Shown: positions 25,685 to 35,400 of the stretch, piece by piece
Layout of the letters: the number at the start of each line of letters is the position of its first letter
Numbering within the stretch: position 1 is the first letter of the stretch
Origin: Photobacterium sp. TY1-4
GTDB taxonomy: Bacteria > Pseudomonadota > Gammaproteobacteria > Enterobacterales > Vibrionaceae
Assembly: GCF_025398175.1 (NCBI RefSeq)
Contig: NZ_CP099734.1
Location: 1,612,001-1,676,000 of the forward strand
Length of the DNA stretch: 64,000 bases
Reading direction: 5' to 3'
Made by a program: the position numbers and the translations under genes
Notes under the pieces: model-generated
The model's database searches: none
Seen by the model: only the letters and a program-made list of their open reading frames with translations
What the model was told of the DNA's origin: nothing

Positions 25685-26581
25685 TTAATAATGCCAAGGG
25701 AAGCGACTGAAATCCTGATCGCGTTTTTCCAGAAACGCATCACGGCCTTCTTGTGCTTCCTCTGTGCCATAGGCAAGGCGCGTCGCTTCACCAGCGAACA
25801 GTTGCTGGCCGACTAAGCCGTCATCCGGCAGGTTGAAGCCGTATTTCAGCATCCGCATGGCGGTCGGGGATTTACTGTTAATCGCCTCGCCCCAACGCAA
25901 TGCCTCTTCTTCCAGCTCAAAATGGTCGACGACTTTATTGACCATCCCCATCTCAAAGGCTTCCTGGGCGCTGTAATCAAAGCCACAGAAGAAAATTTCG
26001 CGCGCGCGCTTCTGGCCGATCATTTTCGCCAGGTAAGCCGAGCCGTAGCCGGAATCAAACGAAGCCACATCCGGATCCGTTTGTTTAAAGACCGCGTGCT
26101 CTTTCGAGGCCAGGGTTAAATCACACACCACGTGCAGACTGTGCCCGCCGCCAACGGCCCAACCGGGCACCACGGCGATCACGACTTTCGGCATGAAGCG
26201 GATCATCCGCTGAACTTCAAGAATGTGCAGGCGTCCCATGCGGGCCAAGTCGGCAGTACCGGCTTCCGTGCCTTCATACTTATAGCCATCCTTGCCACGA
26301 ATGCGCTGGTCGCCACCGGAAGAGAACGACCACTGGCCTTTGTGTGACGGGCCGTTGCCGGTCAGCAGGACACAGCCAACATCTGACCATTGACGGGCAT
26401 GATCCAAAGCAGTGAACAGCTCATCGACGGTTTTGGGGCGAAAGGCATTGAGACAATCCGGGCGGTTAATCGCAATCCGGACCGTCCCCTGATCTTTGGC
26501 GCGGTGGTAAGTAATATCTTCAAATTCGAAGCCTGGGACTTCATCCCACAGTGCCGGGTTAAAAATTTCTTTGCGGGTCAT
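25685..26581 (-). CDS. menB: 1,4-dihydroxy-2-naphthoyl-CoA synthase
   Basis: A 298-residue crotonase-fold enzyme of menaquinone biosynthesis that closes the naphthoate ring of o-succinylbenzoyl-CoA. It shows the type with SSGGDQRIRG, the oxyanion-hole AVGGGHSLHVVCDL and the active-site loop TDPDVASFDSGYG. The end FPWHY is typical of MenB. AGAGG precedes the ATG. No other men gene is next to it, so menB stands apart from menFDHCE here. Confidence 0.95.
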   Translation of the reverse strand: MTRKEIFNPALWDEVPGFEFEDITYHRAKDQGTVRIAINRPDCLNAFRPKTVDELFTALDHARQWSDVGCVLLTGNGPSHKGQWSFSSGGDQRIRGKDGYKYEGTEAGTADLARMGRLHILEVQRMIRFMPKVVIAVVPGWAVGGGHSLHVVCDLTLASKEHAVFKQTDPDVASFDSGYGSAYLAKMIGQKRAREIFFCGFDYSAQEAFEMGMVNKVVDHFELEEEALRWGEAINSKSPTAMRMLKYGFNLPDDGLVGQQLFAGEATRLAYGTEEAQEGRDAFLEKRDQDFSRFPWHY

Positions 26582-26926
26582 GATGACGAACCTCTAGAAC
26601 TGGATGCATGCATAGCACTCTAGGCTAGGGGCTTATGGCCAAATGTCAATGATTTCTATAGGGAAATTAAGGTTTTGGTTGCATAAGCGACAGGTGGTGG
26701 TTTGGCTAGGGGAACTGTAGAGCGCCGGAAAAATCTCCGACACCATGAGGCTCGGTGGCAAGTCTGGATGAGTCCTGTGTTGTGGGGATGTTAGTGGATA
26801 CCCTGAAAGTAAACGTACTGTCTTTGCGGATGAGTGCTGACGCAGATCGAGAACACGAACATGCCCGTTATGTTTTGATAGTAAAACCGTGCATAGATAT
26901 CAAATTAGAGTTTATGTGCTCGGTAA
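26582..26926. other. Accessory-region spacer, no intact gene
   Basis: A 345-bp region upstream of the transposase remnant. A 65-codon ORF at 26755-26952 has no recognisable product. The part after about 26830 may be the more decayed upstream part of the same transposase. Nothing else was seen. Confidence 0.4.
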
Positions 26927-27235
26927 CACCGCTATTACATCAGCTCTGCTGAGTTGGAGACAGAGCGTTTCGCCACCGCAGTGCGTGGCCACTGGGAATT
27001 GAAAATAGCCTGCACTGGGTACTTGATGCATCAACGAACGAGGATGCTTGTTAGATTTATCGCGGAGATGCAGCTGAGATCATGGCCTGTTTTCGGCACA
27101 TTGCACTAAACATGTTTGCGAGCCGAAACCTCGAAAAAGGCTAGCATTCGACGTAAACAGAACATAGCAGCGATGAATACCGCTTATCTGGACAAGGTGT
27201 TACTGGCTGGTTTTAAGGCGGTGAGTAAAAAATGA
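26927..27235 (+). pseudogene. C-terminal remnant of an ISAs1-type transposase
   Basis: Translated across frames, this reads HRYYISSAELETERFATAV...RGHWE, then (after a lost base) IENSLHWVLDAS...NEDAC, a stop, GDAAEIMACFRHIALNMF, a stop and a frame change, and RRKQNIAAMNTAYLDKVLLA. The order and wording (RYYISS, RGHWEIENSLHWVLD, CFRHIALNM, RRKQ, AAMNTAYLDKVL) are those of the C-terminal third of ISAs1-family DDE transposases. At least two frameshifts and two stops make it inactive. Only the end survives, so it is an old insertion scar. Right after the stop, 27234-27256 could be the element's terminal repeat. Confidence 0.75.
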
Positions 27236-27261
27236 GCATTCATGCTCTCACCCTGGGAGGA

Positions 27262-27564
27262 TTACCGTTGATTTTCATGTTCTTGATTTTTCACTCTCGT
27301 TTTGTATGCTGAATGAAAACCTATGAAAAAGAACGCATTCGTTACAACAAGAGCTAGTCCAGAAATCTCTGGTAGGTTGTAACCCGATATCATAGAGAGT
27401 ATATAGTATTGAGCGCATGCAGCCATGACACATAACGCTAAGGGGCGCAGAAAAGTAACGCTGGAAGGCATTCTTTTTTCGGAGAACATGTACAACACCA
27501 TTAATACATGAGAAAAATGAATTGTCGCCAACGAAAAAGTCACTATAAGTAGTAATATTAACAT
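27262..27564 (-). CDS. Small membrane protein of unknown function
   Basis: A 100-residue protein with three predicted membrane helices (about residues 1-26, 42-62 and 67-88) and a charged tail (YKTRVKNQEHENQR). I do not recognise it. Its ATG overlaps the stop of the upstream gene by one base (TAATG), so the two are translated together. Base composition is more AT-rich than the neighbours, and it ends next to the transposase scar, so it was probably acquired. A competing ORF in another frame (27275-27646) is Cys/Phe-rich and overlaps both genes; I reject it. Confidence 0.6.
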   Translation of the reverse strand: MLILLLIVTFSLATIHFSHVLMVLYMFSEKRMPSSVTFLRPLALCVMAACAQYYILSMISGYNLPEISGLALVVTNAFFFIGFHSAYKTRVKNQEHENQR

Positions 27565-28199
27565 TATAAATCTTCCGGTTGCAGTATGCCTCTACGAAGA
27601 AGCTCCTTCTGAGCATCCTTTGCATTTGAATTAGATTGATATGCAATCACGCTAGCCATCACTACCAAAATAGCAGAGGCTCTAGAAGCAATTTGTTTAG
27701 TTATTCTTATTCTATTTGCTATTTGTGCTACTGGTGAGTGTGTCATTTGATTTTTCAACTGAGTCGCAACTTCTTTAGATGCGCCTTTGATCCCATGATC
27801 TACTGCTGAAAACAAAAACGCTGAAACACCTGCTACGGTCAGGGGAAGCGTTAGGTTTAAACCCATGCCTTTCAAAACATCACTTACACCCTTGTTTGTA
27901 TCAAAAAACTCCCTAAGTTCCTGGTCAGTGAGTGACCAGGAAAACCAATATGGATTAGCAATCACCTGAGAAACTAAGCCATAGAGCGAAGACTTTAGTT
28001 GATCGTCATTCAGGGCCAAGATTTGTTTCAAAACCTCAGGTTGCTTATTTTTTGGCAACTCTCTATACAAGACTATTCCAATCATAATCGCAATTGAAAT
28101 TGGCTCTTGCTTCAAACGAGCTTCGTATTTTTCCATACCGATCAAGCGTGCATAGTATTTTATTGGATCTGCAGCGATTTTGGATTTGTGTACTCTCAT
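27564..28199 (-). CDS. Hypothetical protein with C-terminal membrane segments
   Basis: A 211-residue protein of no family I can name. The first 110 residues are soluble and helical (MRVHKSKIAADPIKYYARLI), followed by two hydrophobic segments (about residues 115-138 and 176-193) and a charged end (KELLRRGILQPEDL). It is the first gene of a two-gene unit with the small membrane protein behind it. AT-rich codon use and a place between a transposase scar and a poor intergenic stretch suggest horizontal transfer. A defence, toxin or immunity role is conceivable from context, but nothing in the sequence proves it. Confidence 0.65.
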   Translation of the reverse strand: MRVHKSKIAADPIKYYARLIGMEKYEARLKQEPISIAIMIGIVLYRELPKNKQPEVLKQILALNDDQLKSSLYGLVSQVIANPYWFSWSLTDQELREFFDTNKGVSDVLKGMGLNLTLPLTVAGVSAFLFSAVDHGIKGASKEVATQLKNQMTHSPVAQIANRIRITKQIASRASAILVVMASVIAYQSNSNAKDAQKELLRRGILQPEDL

Positions 28200-28605
28200 A
28201 AAGCCTCCAGTCTAGGAATTCTGTAGATCGATACGCTAATTTGAGTTTGAGTACAAATATGTTGGATGCTTTTTAGCTTGATTTCACGCTATATTGCAAT
28301 TTACCTAATGAATAATTGCTTAATTATTCTAGGTAAAAGCTCAAAATATTGAGTTAACGAATGATATGGCTGAAGTGGCCAACTTAAGCACAATGCTGCC
28401 GATAAGGGGCTCACCTCTTCTTTAGACATTGATAAGGTTGTACCTACCGTAAGTTCGCTAAAAAGTGCTCTAAGGCTCTTTAAATAGGAACCTCTTGTTT
28501 TTCAAACCTCATGGCGCGTTGCCCGGTCGCTACAGGCTGGGATATGACAAGGCCAGTGATTCTTGTCACAATAGCGTCCCTGAGATCACAGCATAAGCAT
28601 TGTTC
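28200..28605. other. Intergenic region, no gene seen
   Basis: A 406-bp region with an AT-rich first half. No ORF, repeat or terminator that I trust. It may hold promoters for the unknown pair (minus) and the helicase (plus), and perhaps further mobile-element debris. Confidence 0.4.
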
Positions 28606-30984
28606 ATGTCACCGTCGTTACCCATTGATTCCCTAAAAGATACTTTTCTGACGCAACTGAAATCCCATCACCTGGTGGTTGAAGCGGAGACCGGCTCCGG
28701 GAAGTCGACCCGCCTGCCGATTTGGGCTGCGCAACAAGGCCGGGTGCTGGTAGTTGAGCCGCGCCGGGTGGCTTGTACCGCGTTGGCGGAATATGTTGCG
28801 CAGCTTCGTGGCGATCAGCTCGGTGAAGGCGTGGGTTATGCTATCCGGTTTGATAACCGGTTTAACGACCAAAGTCAGATTGTATTTGTCACGCCGGGGG
28901 TGGCGCTACGCTGGCTCAGTGACGATCAGTTGGCGGCTTTTGACACGGTGATGATTGATGAATTTCATGAACGTCGCTGGGATACTGACCTGCTGCTGGC
29001 TTTGCTGAAACAAAAGCAGACGCACCGGCTGGTGGTGACCTCAGCCACGATGGACAGCCTGAGGCTGGCGCAATACCTCGGCGCCGAGCGACTGCAGGCG
29101 ACTGGACGAAATTATACGGTTGAAGTGAGTCACCTGGCTTCAGACAGCCGCAACATGCCGGATATTCGGGGGATCGAGAAGAAAGTGGCGGAGGCGATTT
29201 TACCGCTGCACCAACAGCATCAGGATATTCTGGTGTTTCTGCCGGGCCGTAAAGAGATCGCCCAGTGCGCGGCACACTTAAAGCAAGTGTTTTCTGCAGC
29301 CATCATCAATCATCAAATGGATGTCATTGCCCTGCATGCCTCGGTCAGTGATGACGAGCGCCATCGGGCGCTGACGGAAAGTGATCAGCAGCGGATTATT
29401 CTGGCGACTAATGTTGCCGAAACCTCGCTGACCATCCCCGGTGTGACCCTGATTGTGGACACCGGACTGGAGCGGCGCACACACCAGCGCAATGGCCGGA
29501 CGGTGTTGGGTCTGCATGCGATCTCCCAAGCCAGTGCCGAGCAGCGAAAAGGTCGGGCCGGGCGGATCAGCGCCGGGCAGTGCATCCGGCTTTATGGCAA
29601 AGCCGCGCCGCTGGAGCGGTTGACCCCACCGGAATTGCAGCGGGAAGAGCTGGTCGAGTCGATGCTGGCTGCGGCGAGCTGTGGCGCACGGCTGGATGGG
29701 TTGCAGTTTGTCGATCCGGTGCCGGAGAAGTCCCTGATGCTGGCGCGGGATAAGTTGCTGCAAATGCAGGCGATTGACCCGAACGGGCTGATCACATCGC
29801 ATGGTCAGCTGTTGTACCCGCTGCCGATTGACACCTTGTTTGCCCATTTGATCACGGCGATGCCGGATAAGGCCAGCCGGGAAGCGATGGTTGATCTGGC
29901 CGCCGGGCTGAGTGTTTACCAGCGCGTGTGGCAAATGCCGAGTGGAGAAGAAAACCGGGAAAAACTGGCGCAGTGGGAGCCGAACCATTGTGACGCAATG
30001 GCGCTGGTGAAGCTGCTGCGTGGCACGGTTCCGGAATGGCTGACCATTGACCGTGATGTGCTGGCCGAAGCGCGCCAGTTGTCGCGACAAATGCGCGAGG
30101 CGCTGCAATTGCCGGATCTGGATGCGGCGTCATCCGTGAAACGCGAGCCATGGCTGAACGCTGTGATGAGCGCCGTCCCGGAACTGGTGTATGTTCGGCG
30201 TGAAAAGCGCCGCCAAGCGCTCGGAAACGGGTACGCTGAAGTCAGTATCGGCCGGGACAGCCGTTTTCCCGAACAGGCCGAGGCGGCGGTGGTCTTTGAT
30301 CAGTTTGCCTTGCCGGGCAAAGGGGTTAAGCAGAACCTGGTGCTGGCCACGTGTATGGCGCCGGTTACTTTTGCCCAGCTCAATCAACTGGACATGGGAA
30401 CCGAGGAGCTGGGGGAGGCTGAAGTGACCGAAGCCGGCTGTCGGGTGGCCCATCGCCGGGTTTATGCCGGCCGGGTGATCGAGACCCGCTGGCAGGCGCC
30501 TCAGGGGGAATCTGCGTTTGCGGCGTTGGTCGAGATGGTGCTTGACGGTGTGCTGGTCGATGGGCTGGCCGAGCAGGTGCGCGCGGATATCCACCAGTGG
30601 AATCTGTACCTGGCGTTGGGGCGCTATCAGGCTGAAACCTGTACGCGGGCACCGGAGCCTGTTGAAGCCCGCGATTGGCTGAACACGCAATTGGCAGCGC
30701 TGGGGGTGGAATCGGCCGAAGATCTGGCGTTATTCGGGGCTGACGATTTTCCGTTCGATGGCATTCCGACGTGGGAGCGGGAAGCGTTTGACCGCGAGTT
30801 TCCTTATCAGGTACTGCTGACCGATTTGACATTGAATATTGAATACCGGGTCGGCGGTAAGAGAGTGCTGGCGGTGTATGCCGGCGGCAACCGTAAAACG
30901 GACCCGAAACGCTGGGAGTTGCCCCGCTGGCAAGGGTGGAAAATTCAGTACCGCAAAGCCAGCCGGACGATTGATATCAAATAG
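28606..30984 (+). CDS. DEAH-type ATP-dependent helicase, HrpB-like
   Basis: A 792-residue superfamily 2 helicase. Walker A TGSGKST is at residues 29-35, and the Walker B box reads DEFH (118-121), the variant typical of HrpB rather than DEAH. SATMDS, NVAETSLTIPGV and QRKGRAGR follow in order, then the ratchet and C-terminal domains. Length fits HrpB (about 810), but the C-terminal third is divergent, so I do not assign the symbol. It probably unwinds RNA; the role of HrpB proteins is poorly known. ATG 28606 is preferred; an in-frame TTG two codons earlier is also possible. Confidence 0.85.
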   Translation: MSPSLPIDSLKDTFLTQLKSHHLVVEAETGSGKSTRLPIWAAQQGRVLVVEPRRVACTALAEYVAQLRGDQLGEGVGYAIRFDNRFNDQSQIVFVTPGVALRWLSDDQLAAFDTVMIDEFHERRWDTDLLLALLKQKQTHRLVVTSATMDSLRLAQYLGAERLQATGRNYTVEVSHLASDSRNMPDIRGIEKKVAEAILPLHQQHQDILVFLPGRKEIAQCAAHLKQVFSAAIINHQMDVIALHASVSDDERHRALTESDQQRIILATNVAETSLTIPGVTLIVDTGLERRTHQRNGRTVLGLHAISQASAEQRKGRAGRISAGQCIRLYGKAAPLERLTPPELQREELVESMLAAASCGARLDGLQFVDPVPEKSLMLARDKLLQMQAIDPNGLITSHGQLLYPLPIDTLFAHLITAMPDKASREAMVDLAAGLSVYQRVWQMPSGEENREKLAQWEPNHCDAMALVKLLRGTVPEWLTIDRDVLAEARQLSRQMREALQLPDLDAASSVKREPWLNAVMSAVPELVYVRREKRRQALGNGYAEVSIGRDSRFPEQAEAAVVFDQFALPGKGVKQNLVLATCMAPVTFAQLNQLDMGTEELGEAEVTEAGCRVAHRRVYAGRVIETRWQAPQGESAFAALVEMVLDGVLVDGLAEQVRADIHQWNLYLALGRYQAETCTRAPEPVEARDWLNTQLAALGVESAEDLALFGADDFPFDGIPTWEREAFDREFPYQVLLTDLTLNIEYRVGGKRVLAVYAGGNRKTDPKRWELPRWQGWKIQYRKASRTIDIK

Positions 30985-30988
30985 GTGA

Positions 30989-31438
30989 TCAGGTCGGTTG
31001 GGCCGAGATTTTGGCACGGATGAAATCGCTGTGGCTGACATAGATCAGCTCCGAGACCTGACGTATCACCGCTTCTTCCAGCGGGTCAATCACACCATCG
31101 GCATAGGCGACTTGCCACATGGCTTGAATTAACTGATAGCGCTCCTCTGCGGTCAGGCTGCGCAGCTTGTTGGTGAAGTCATAGAGCGAGACGGATTGCA
31201 GCGTCTGGGCACTGGCTTTATCGATGAGAAAGGTTGCTTCCTCTTCGTGAATGTCCAGGAGTTTGGCGAGTAAGTGCACTTTCGCCTGTTGCTCTTTGGG
31301 GTCGATGATGTGATCGGCAGCGGAGACCTCACACAGGAGCGCGGCCATGGCGAGTTGGAGACTGGGTGTATCCACCGCGCCACTGGCCTCGCCTTCATAC
31401 ATCACCTGACGTAGCAGGGTGCGTAGCTGTTTGAACAT
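30989..31438 (-). CDS. TerB family (tellurite-resistance-like) protein
   Basis: A 149-residue, all-helical cytoplasmic protein of the TerB/DjlA-N superfamily. It holds two copies of the metal-site-like motif: AADHIIDPKEQ near residue 41 and YADGVIDPLEE near residue 111, the internal repeat typical of TerB. Members bind metal and associate with stress responses. There is no ter operon around, so tellurite resistance should not be assumed. It is convergent with the helicase, 4 bases between the stops. Confidence 0.88.
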   Translation of the reverse strand: MFKQLRTLLRQVMYEGEASGAVDTPSLQLAMAALLCEVSAADHIIDPKEQQAKVHLLAKLLDIHEEEATFLIDKASAQTLQSVSLYDFTNKLRSLTAEERYQLIQAMWQVAYADGVIDPLEEAVIRQVSELIYVSHSDFIRAKISAQPT

Positions 31439-31469
31439 CGTGGGCTCTCTTTTTTCTTGGTCGTAGATA

Positions 31470-31631
31470 ATACCAATCGCAGTAAATAAGGGGTCATTCT
31501 AACTTGTTCAAATGCTCGATAACTGCGTTAGAATTTTTGATTGTAGAATAACTACTGATCTAAAAACTCTGCCTTGTTCTCAACCATTTTCCCTGCGCTA
31601 TTTCTGATCACTTACTTACTTTGATTGGTAT
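31470..31631. mobile_element. 162-bp MITE-like element
   Basis: The ends are inverted repeats: ATACCAATC at 31470-31478 and GATTGGTAT at 31623-31631. The match continues inward, about 21 of 26 positions (left arm to 31495, right arm from 31606). The inside is AT-rich and holds no ORF. ATACCAATC-ended elements of this size are common in marine gammaproteobacteria and are non-autonomous. It fills the gap between the TerB gene and the next gene; I saw no second copy in the window. Confidence 0.65.
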
Positions 31632-31761
31632 AAGACCGCAGGAATGGCCGGGGGTTCCGGTGAATGTCTGCCTGGAGCGAGCAAGCCGAAGTGTAGCAGG
31701 GGAAAAGGATAAAAAGGGATAAAGGAGCCGCGACGGGCTCCTTCAGCAATTCAGAAGCAGA

Positions 31762-32295
31762 TCAGAATCGGGCGTTGATGATCGGAAAGACGGGAATGTC
31801 CTGGCCGATGAAGGTGCCTGATTTGTCGTAGTTGATCAGACCAATCTGAACACCTTTCTCGATACGGTCCGTGGCATTGATAAAGCCGAACTGTAGCCCG
31901 GTCAGGCGGCCAGTGTAGTTGAACGCACCCATTTGCAGGCCGGTAAACTGACCCGCGGTGTAGTTGGCAAAACCCAGGTCAGCCCCTTTTGCGTTCCCGT
32001 CGTTCCAGTTCGCCAGGCCCAGTTTCAGACCGGTGGACTGGCTGGTGACGCGGTTGACACCAAACAGCATCCCGAAGCTGACGCCGGTAAACTGGCTGGT
32101 TTCAGAAAGACCCAGAATCGGCACATTCAGGCCGGAAACCTGCTCTGTCTTGCCATAGATCAGGCTGGCACGAAAACCTTCGACATTCCCTGCTGGCAGG
32201 TTGGTCTCAGGCAGAGAAAGTTGAACAGGTTGCCCAGCAAAAGCCGGGGCCGTCATGGCAGTGGCCAGGGCCAGGCTCATTAGTGTTTTTTTCAT
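31762..32295 (-). CDS. Secreted protein with Gly-Asn surface repeats (VC2662-like)
   Basis: A 177-residue exported protein. The signal peptide (residues 1-20) ends APAFAGQ. After it come repeats of about 14 residues built on G-x-Q/K-x-G-x-x-N (TGLKLGLANW, GADLGFANYTAG, TGLQMGAFNYTG, TGLQFGFINATD, GVQIGLINYDKS), which should form a beta-strand stack or small barrel. This is like the LA_2272/VC2662-type surface-repeat family; the function is unknown. ATG 32295 is chosen because the upstream in-frame stretch is not signal-like. It is divergent from hrpA. Confidence 0.75.
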   Translation of the reverse strand: MKKTLMSLALATAMTAPAFAGQPVQLSLPETNLPAGNVEGFRASLIYGKTEQVSGLNVPILGLSETSQFTGVSFGMLFGVNRVTSQSTGLKLGLANWNDGNAKGADLGFANYTAGQFTGLQMGAFNYTGRLTGLQFGFINATDRIEKGVQIGLINYDKSGTFIGQDIPVFPIINARF

Positions 32296-32477
32296 GATGT
32301 GACTCAGAGTTACGTGATAAATCGCGCGGATAGTACCTGAAGGGGGATGCCGCTTGCAATGGAAGCGCTTTGTCGCTTCCTCATTACGAAGCAGGTTCCG
32401 ATACCGCACCCGACGCAGAGTTGTGGTAGAATTACGCCAGTTTTATTCAATACCCAGCTGAAAAATCAGGAATTCCT

Positions 32478-35400
32478 TTGACTCAGTCGAATACTTCTCA
32501 GCCAGACGTTTTCAATAATGAAAAAACGCTGAAAGCCGCGATTCAAGATTGCATGATTCGCGATCGCTTTCGTTTGCACAAGCGTGTGCAGGGCGCGGCC
32601 AGAATTAAAAATGAACAAGCCAGACACGCCGTGTTTGATGAAATTGCCATGGATATTGCCAAGTCCATGCAAATTGCTGAACTGCGAGCCACACAGCGCC
32701 CGAAAGTGACCTATCCGGCGCAGCTCCCGGTCAGCCAGAAGAAAAATGATATCGCTGAAGCGATTCAAAATAACCAGGTGGTGATTGTCGCCGGTGAAAC
32801 CGGATCGGGGAAGACCACCCAGTTGCCGAAAATCTGTTTGGAGCTGGGTTTGGGCACCAAAGGGATGATCGGACACACCCAGCCGCGGCGTCTTGCGGCG
32901 CGTTCGGTGGCGAGCCGGATTGCTGAAGAACTCGAGTGCGAGATGGGTTCGGCGGTTGGTTATAAAGTCCGGTTTAATGATCAGGTGTCTGAACGCAGCC
33001 AGATAAAACTGATGACCGACGGGATTCTGCTGGCCGAAATTCAAAATGACCGTTACCTGAACCAGTATGACACCATCATTATCGATGAGGCGCACGAGCG
33101 GAGCCTGAACATCGATTTTATTCTGGGCTATTTGCGCGAGTTGCTGCCGAAGCGTCCGGATTTGAAGGTGATTATCACCTCGGCCACCATTGATCCGGAG
33201 CGTTTCTCCAAGCACTTCAACAATGCGCCGATCATTGAAGTCTCCGGACGCACCTATCCGGTGGAAGTTCGTTACCGTCCGGTGAGCGAAGATGGTGAAG
33301 ACAGCGATCGCGATCAGCTGCAGGCGATTTTTGATGCCGTGGACGAGCTGTGCGACGAAGGCCTGGGCGATATTCTGATCTTCATGAACGGTGAGCGTGA
33401 AATCCGTGATACCGCTGATGCGCTGGAAAAACGCAATTTGCGGGATACCGAGATCCTGCCGCTCTATGCCCGTCTGTCGGCCGGGGAGCAAAACCGCGTC
33501 TTCCAGACTCATGCCGGGTGCCGGATTGTGCTGTCGACCAACGTTGCGGAAACCTCGCTGACGGTGCCGGGGATCCGTTACGTGATTGACCCGGGGACAG
33601 CCCGGATCAGCCGTTATAGTTACCGGACCAAGGTACAGCGCCTGCCGATTGAGCGGGTTTCTCAGGCCAGTGCCAACCAGCGAAAAGGCCGTTGTGGCCG
33701 GGTCGCGGAAGGGATCTGTATTCGCCTGTACTCGGAAGAAGATTTCCTGTCGCGGCCGGAATTTACCGATCCGGAAATTTTGCGCACCAACCTGGCTTCC
33801 GTCATTTTGCAGATGACGGCGATTGGTTTGGGGGATATTCAGGCGTTCCCGTTTGTGGAAGCCCCGGATAATCGCAACATCCAGGATGGTGTTCGCCTGC
33901 TGGAAGAGCTGGGCGCGATGAACACCAACGCCAAAGATCCGCGCAAGCGGCTGACGACGATTGGCCGCCAGCTGGCACGTTTGCCGATTGATCCGCGTCT
34001 GGCCCGGATGGTGCTTGAAGCACCGAAACATGGGGCGCTGCGTGAGGTGATGGTGATTGCTTCCGCGCTGTCGATCCAGGATCCGCGCGAGCGGCCGATG
34101 GAGAAACAGCAGGCTTCCGATGAAAAACACCGCCGTTTCTACGACAAGGAATCCGACTTCCTGACGTTCGTCAACCTGTGGGAATACGTCCAGGAGCAGC
34201 AGAAAGCGCTGTCGGGGAACCAGTTCCGCCGTCAGTGTAAGAAAGATTACCTGAACTATCTGCGGGTACGGGAATGGCAGGACATCTACTTCCAGGTTCA
34301 TCAGGTGGTTCGCGAGTTGGATCTGCGCATGAACCAGCAGGAAGCCAGCTATGAAGGGGTCCATACCGCGTTGCTGGCGGGGATGCTGTCTCACGTCGGC
34401 CTGAAAGATCAGGAAAAGAACGAGTACCAGGGGGCGCGAAACGCCCGATTCAACATTTTCCCGGGCTCCGGTATTTTCAAGAAACAGCCCAAATGGGTGA
34501 TGGTGGCAGAGCTGGTCGAAACATCCCGGCTGTGGGGGCGGATTGCCGCCAAGATCCAGCCGGAATGGGTGGAGCCGCTGGCCGAGCACTTGCTGAAACG
34601 CAGCTACAGTGAGCCGCACTGGGAGAAGAAGCAGGCCGCTGTTGCCGCGTTTGAGAAGGTGACCCTGTACGGGATCCCGATTGTTGCCAAGCGAAAAGTG
34701 AATTACGGCAAGATTGACCCGGTGCTATCCCGCGAGCTGTTTATTCGCTCGGCGCTGGTGGAAGGGGACTGGGAAACCAAGCACAAGTTCTATCATCAGA
34801 ACCGCAAACTCTTGCAGGAAGTGGAAGAGCTGGAGCATAAATCCCGTCGCCGCGATATCCTGATTGATGATGACGCACTGTTTGAGTTCTACGATCAGCG
34901 CATTGATCACACGGTGGTTTCCGGACGTCACTTTGATACCTGGTGGAAACAGGCGGCTAAGGATAATGCCGAGCTGCTCAACTTTGAACGGGAAATGCTG
35001 TTCAGGGGCGATGCCAGCCATGTCACCGATCTGGATTATCCGAACTTCTGGCATCAGGGGAACCTGAAACTGAAGTTGAGCTACCAGTTTGAACCGGGAG
35101 AAGACAGTGACGGTGTCACGGTCCATGTGCCGCTGCCGATCCTCAATCAGGTGGAGCCGGATGGTTTTGACTGGCAGATCCCGGGTCTGCGTCAGGAGCT
35201 GGTGGTCGCGCTGATTAAATCACTACCGAAACCGGTGCGCCGCAACTTTGTCCCGGCACCGAACTACGCCGATGCGTTCCTGGCCCGTAGCGAAGCGATG
35301 GCGATGCCGTTACTCGATGCGCTGGAGAAAGAGCTCAAGCGCATGACCGGCGTGACCGTGTTGCGTGAGGACTGGAATCTTGACCAGGTGCCGGATCACC

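Noticed and set aside
25529..25816. A 95-codon plus-strand ORF between maeA and menB
   Set aside because: It runs through the menB 3' end in antisense and includes the menB stem-loop; no product recognised.
27234..27256. Terminal inverted repeat of the ISAs1-type element
   Set aside because: GCATTCATGCTCTCACCCTG looks like an IS end, but I found no matching left end in the window, so it is only mentioned with the pseudogene.
27275..27646. A 123-codon minus-strand ORF overlapping both unknown genes
   Set aside because: It covers the coupled 27262-27564 frame and the end of 27564-28199, is rich in Cys and Phe, and lacks start signals; the TAATG-coupled pair explains the region better.
32466..34619. 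A 717-codon minus-strand ORF antisense to hrpA
   Set aside because: A shadow of the strongly supported hrpA frame in GC-rich DNA; the product is Arg/Gln/His-rich with no domain.
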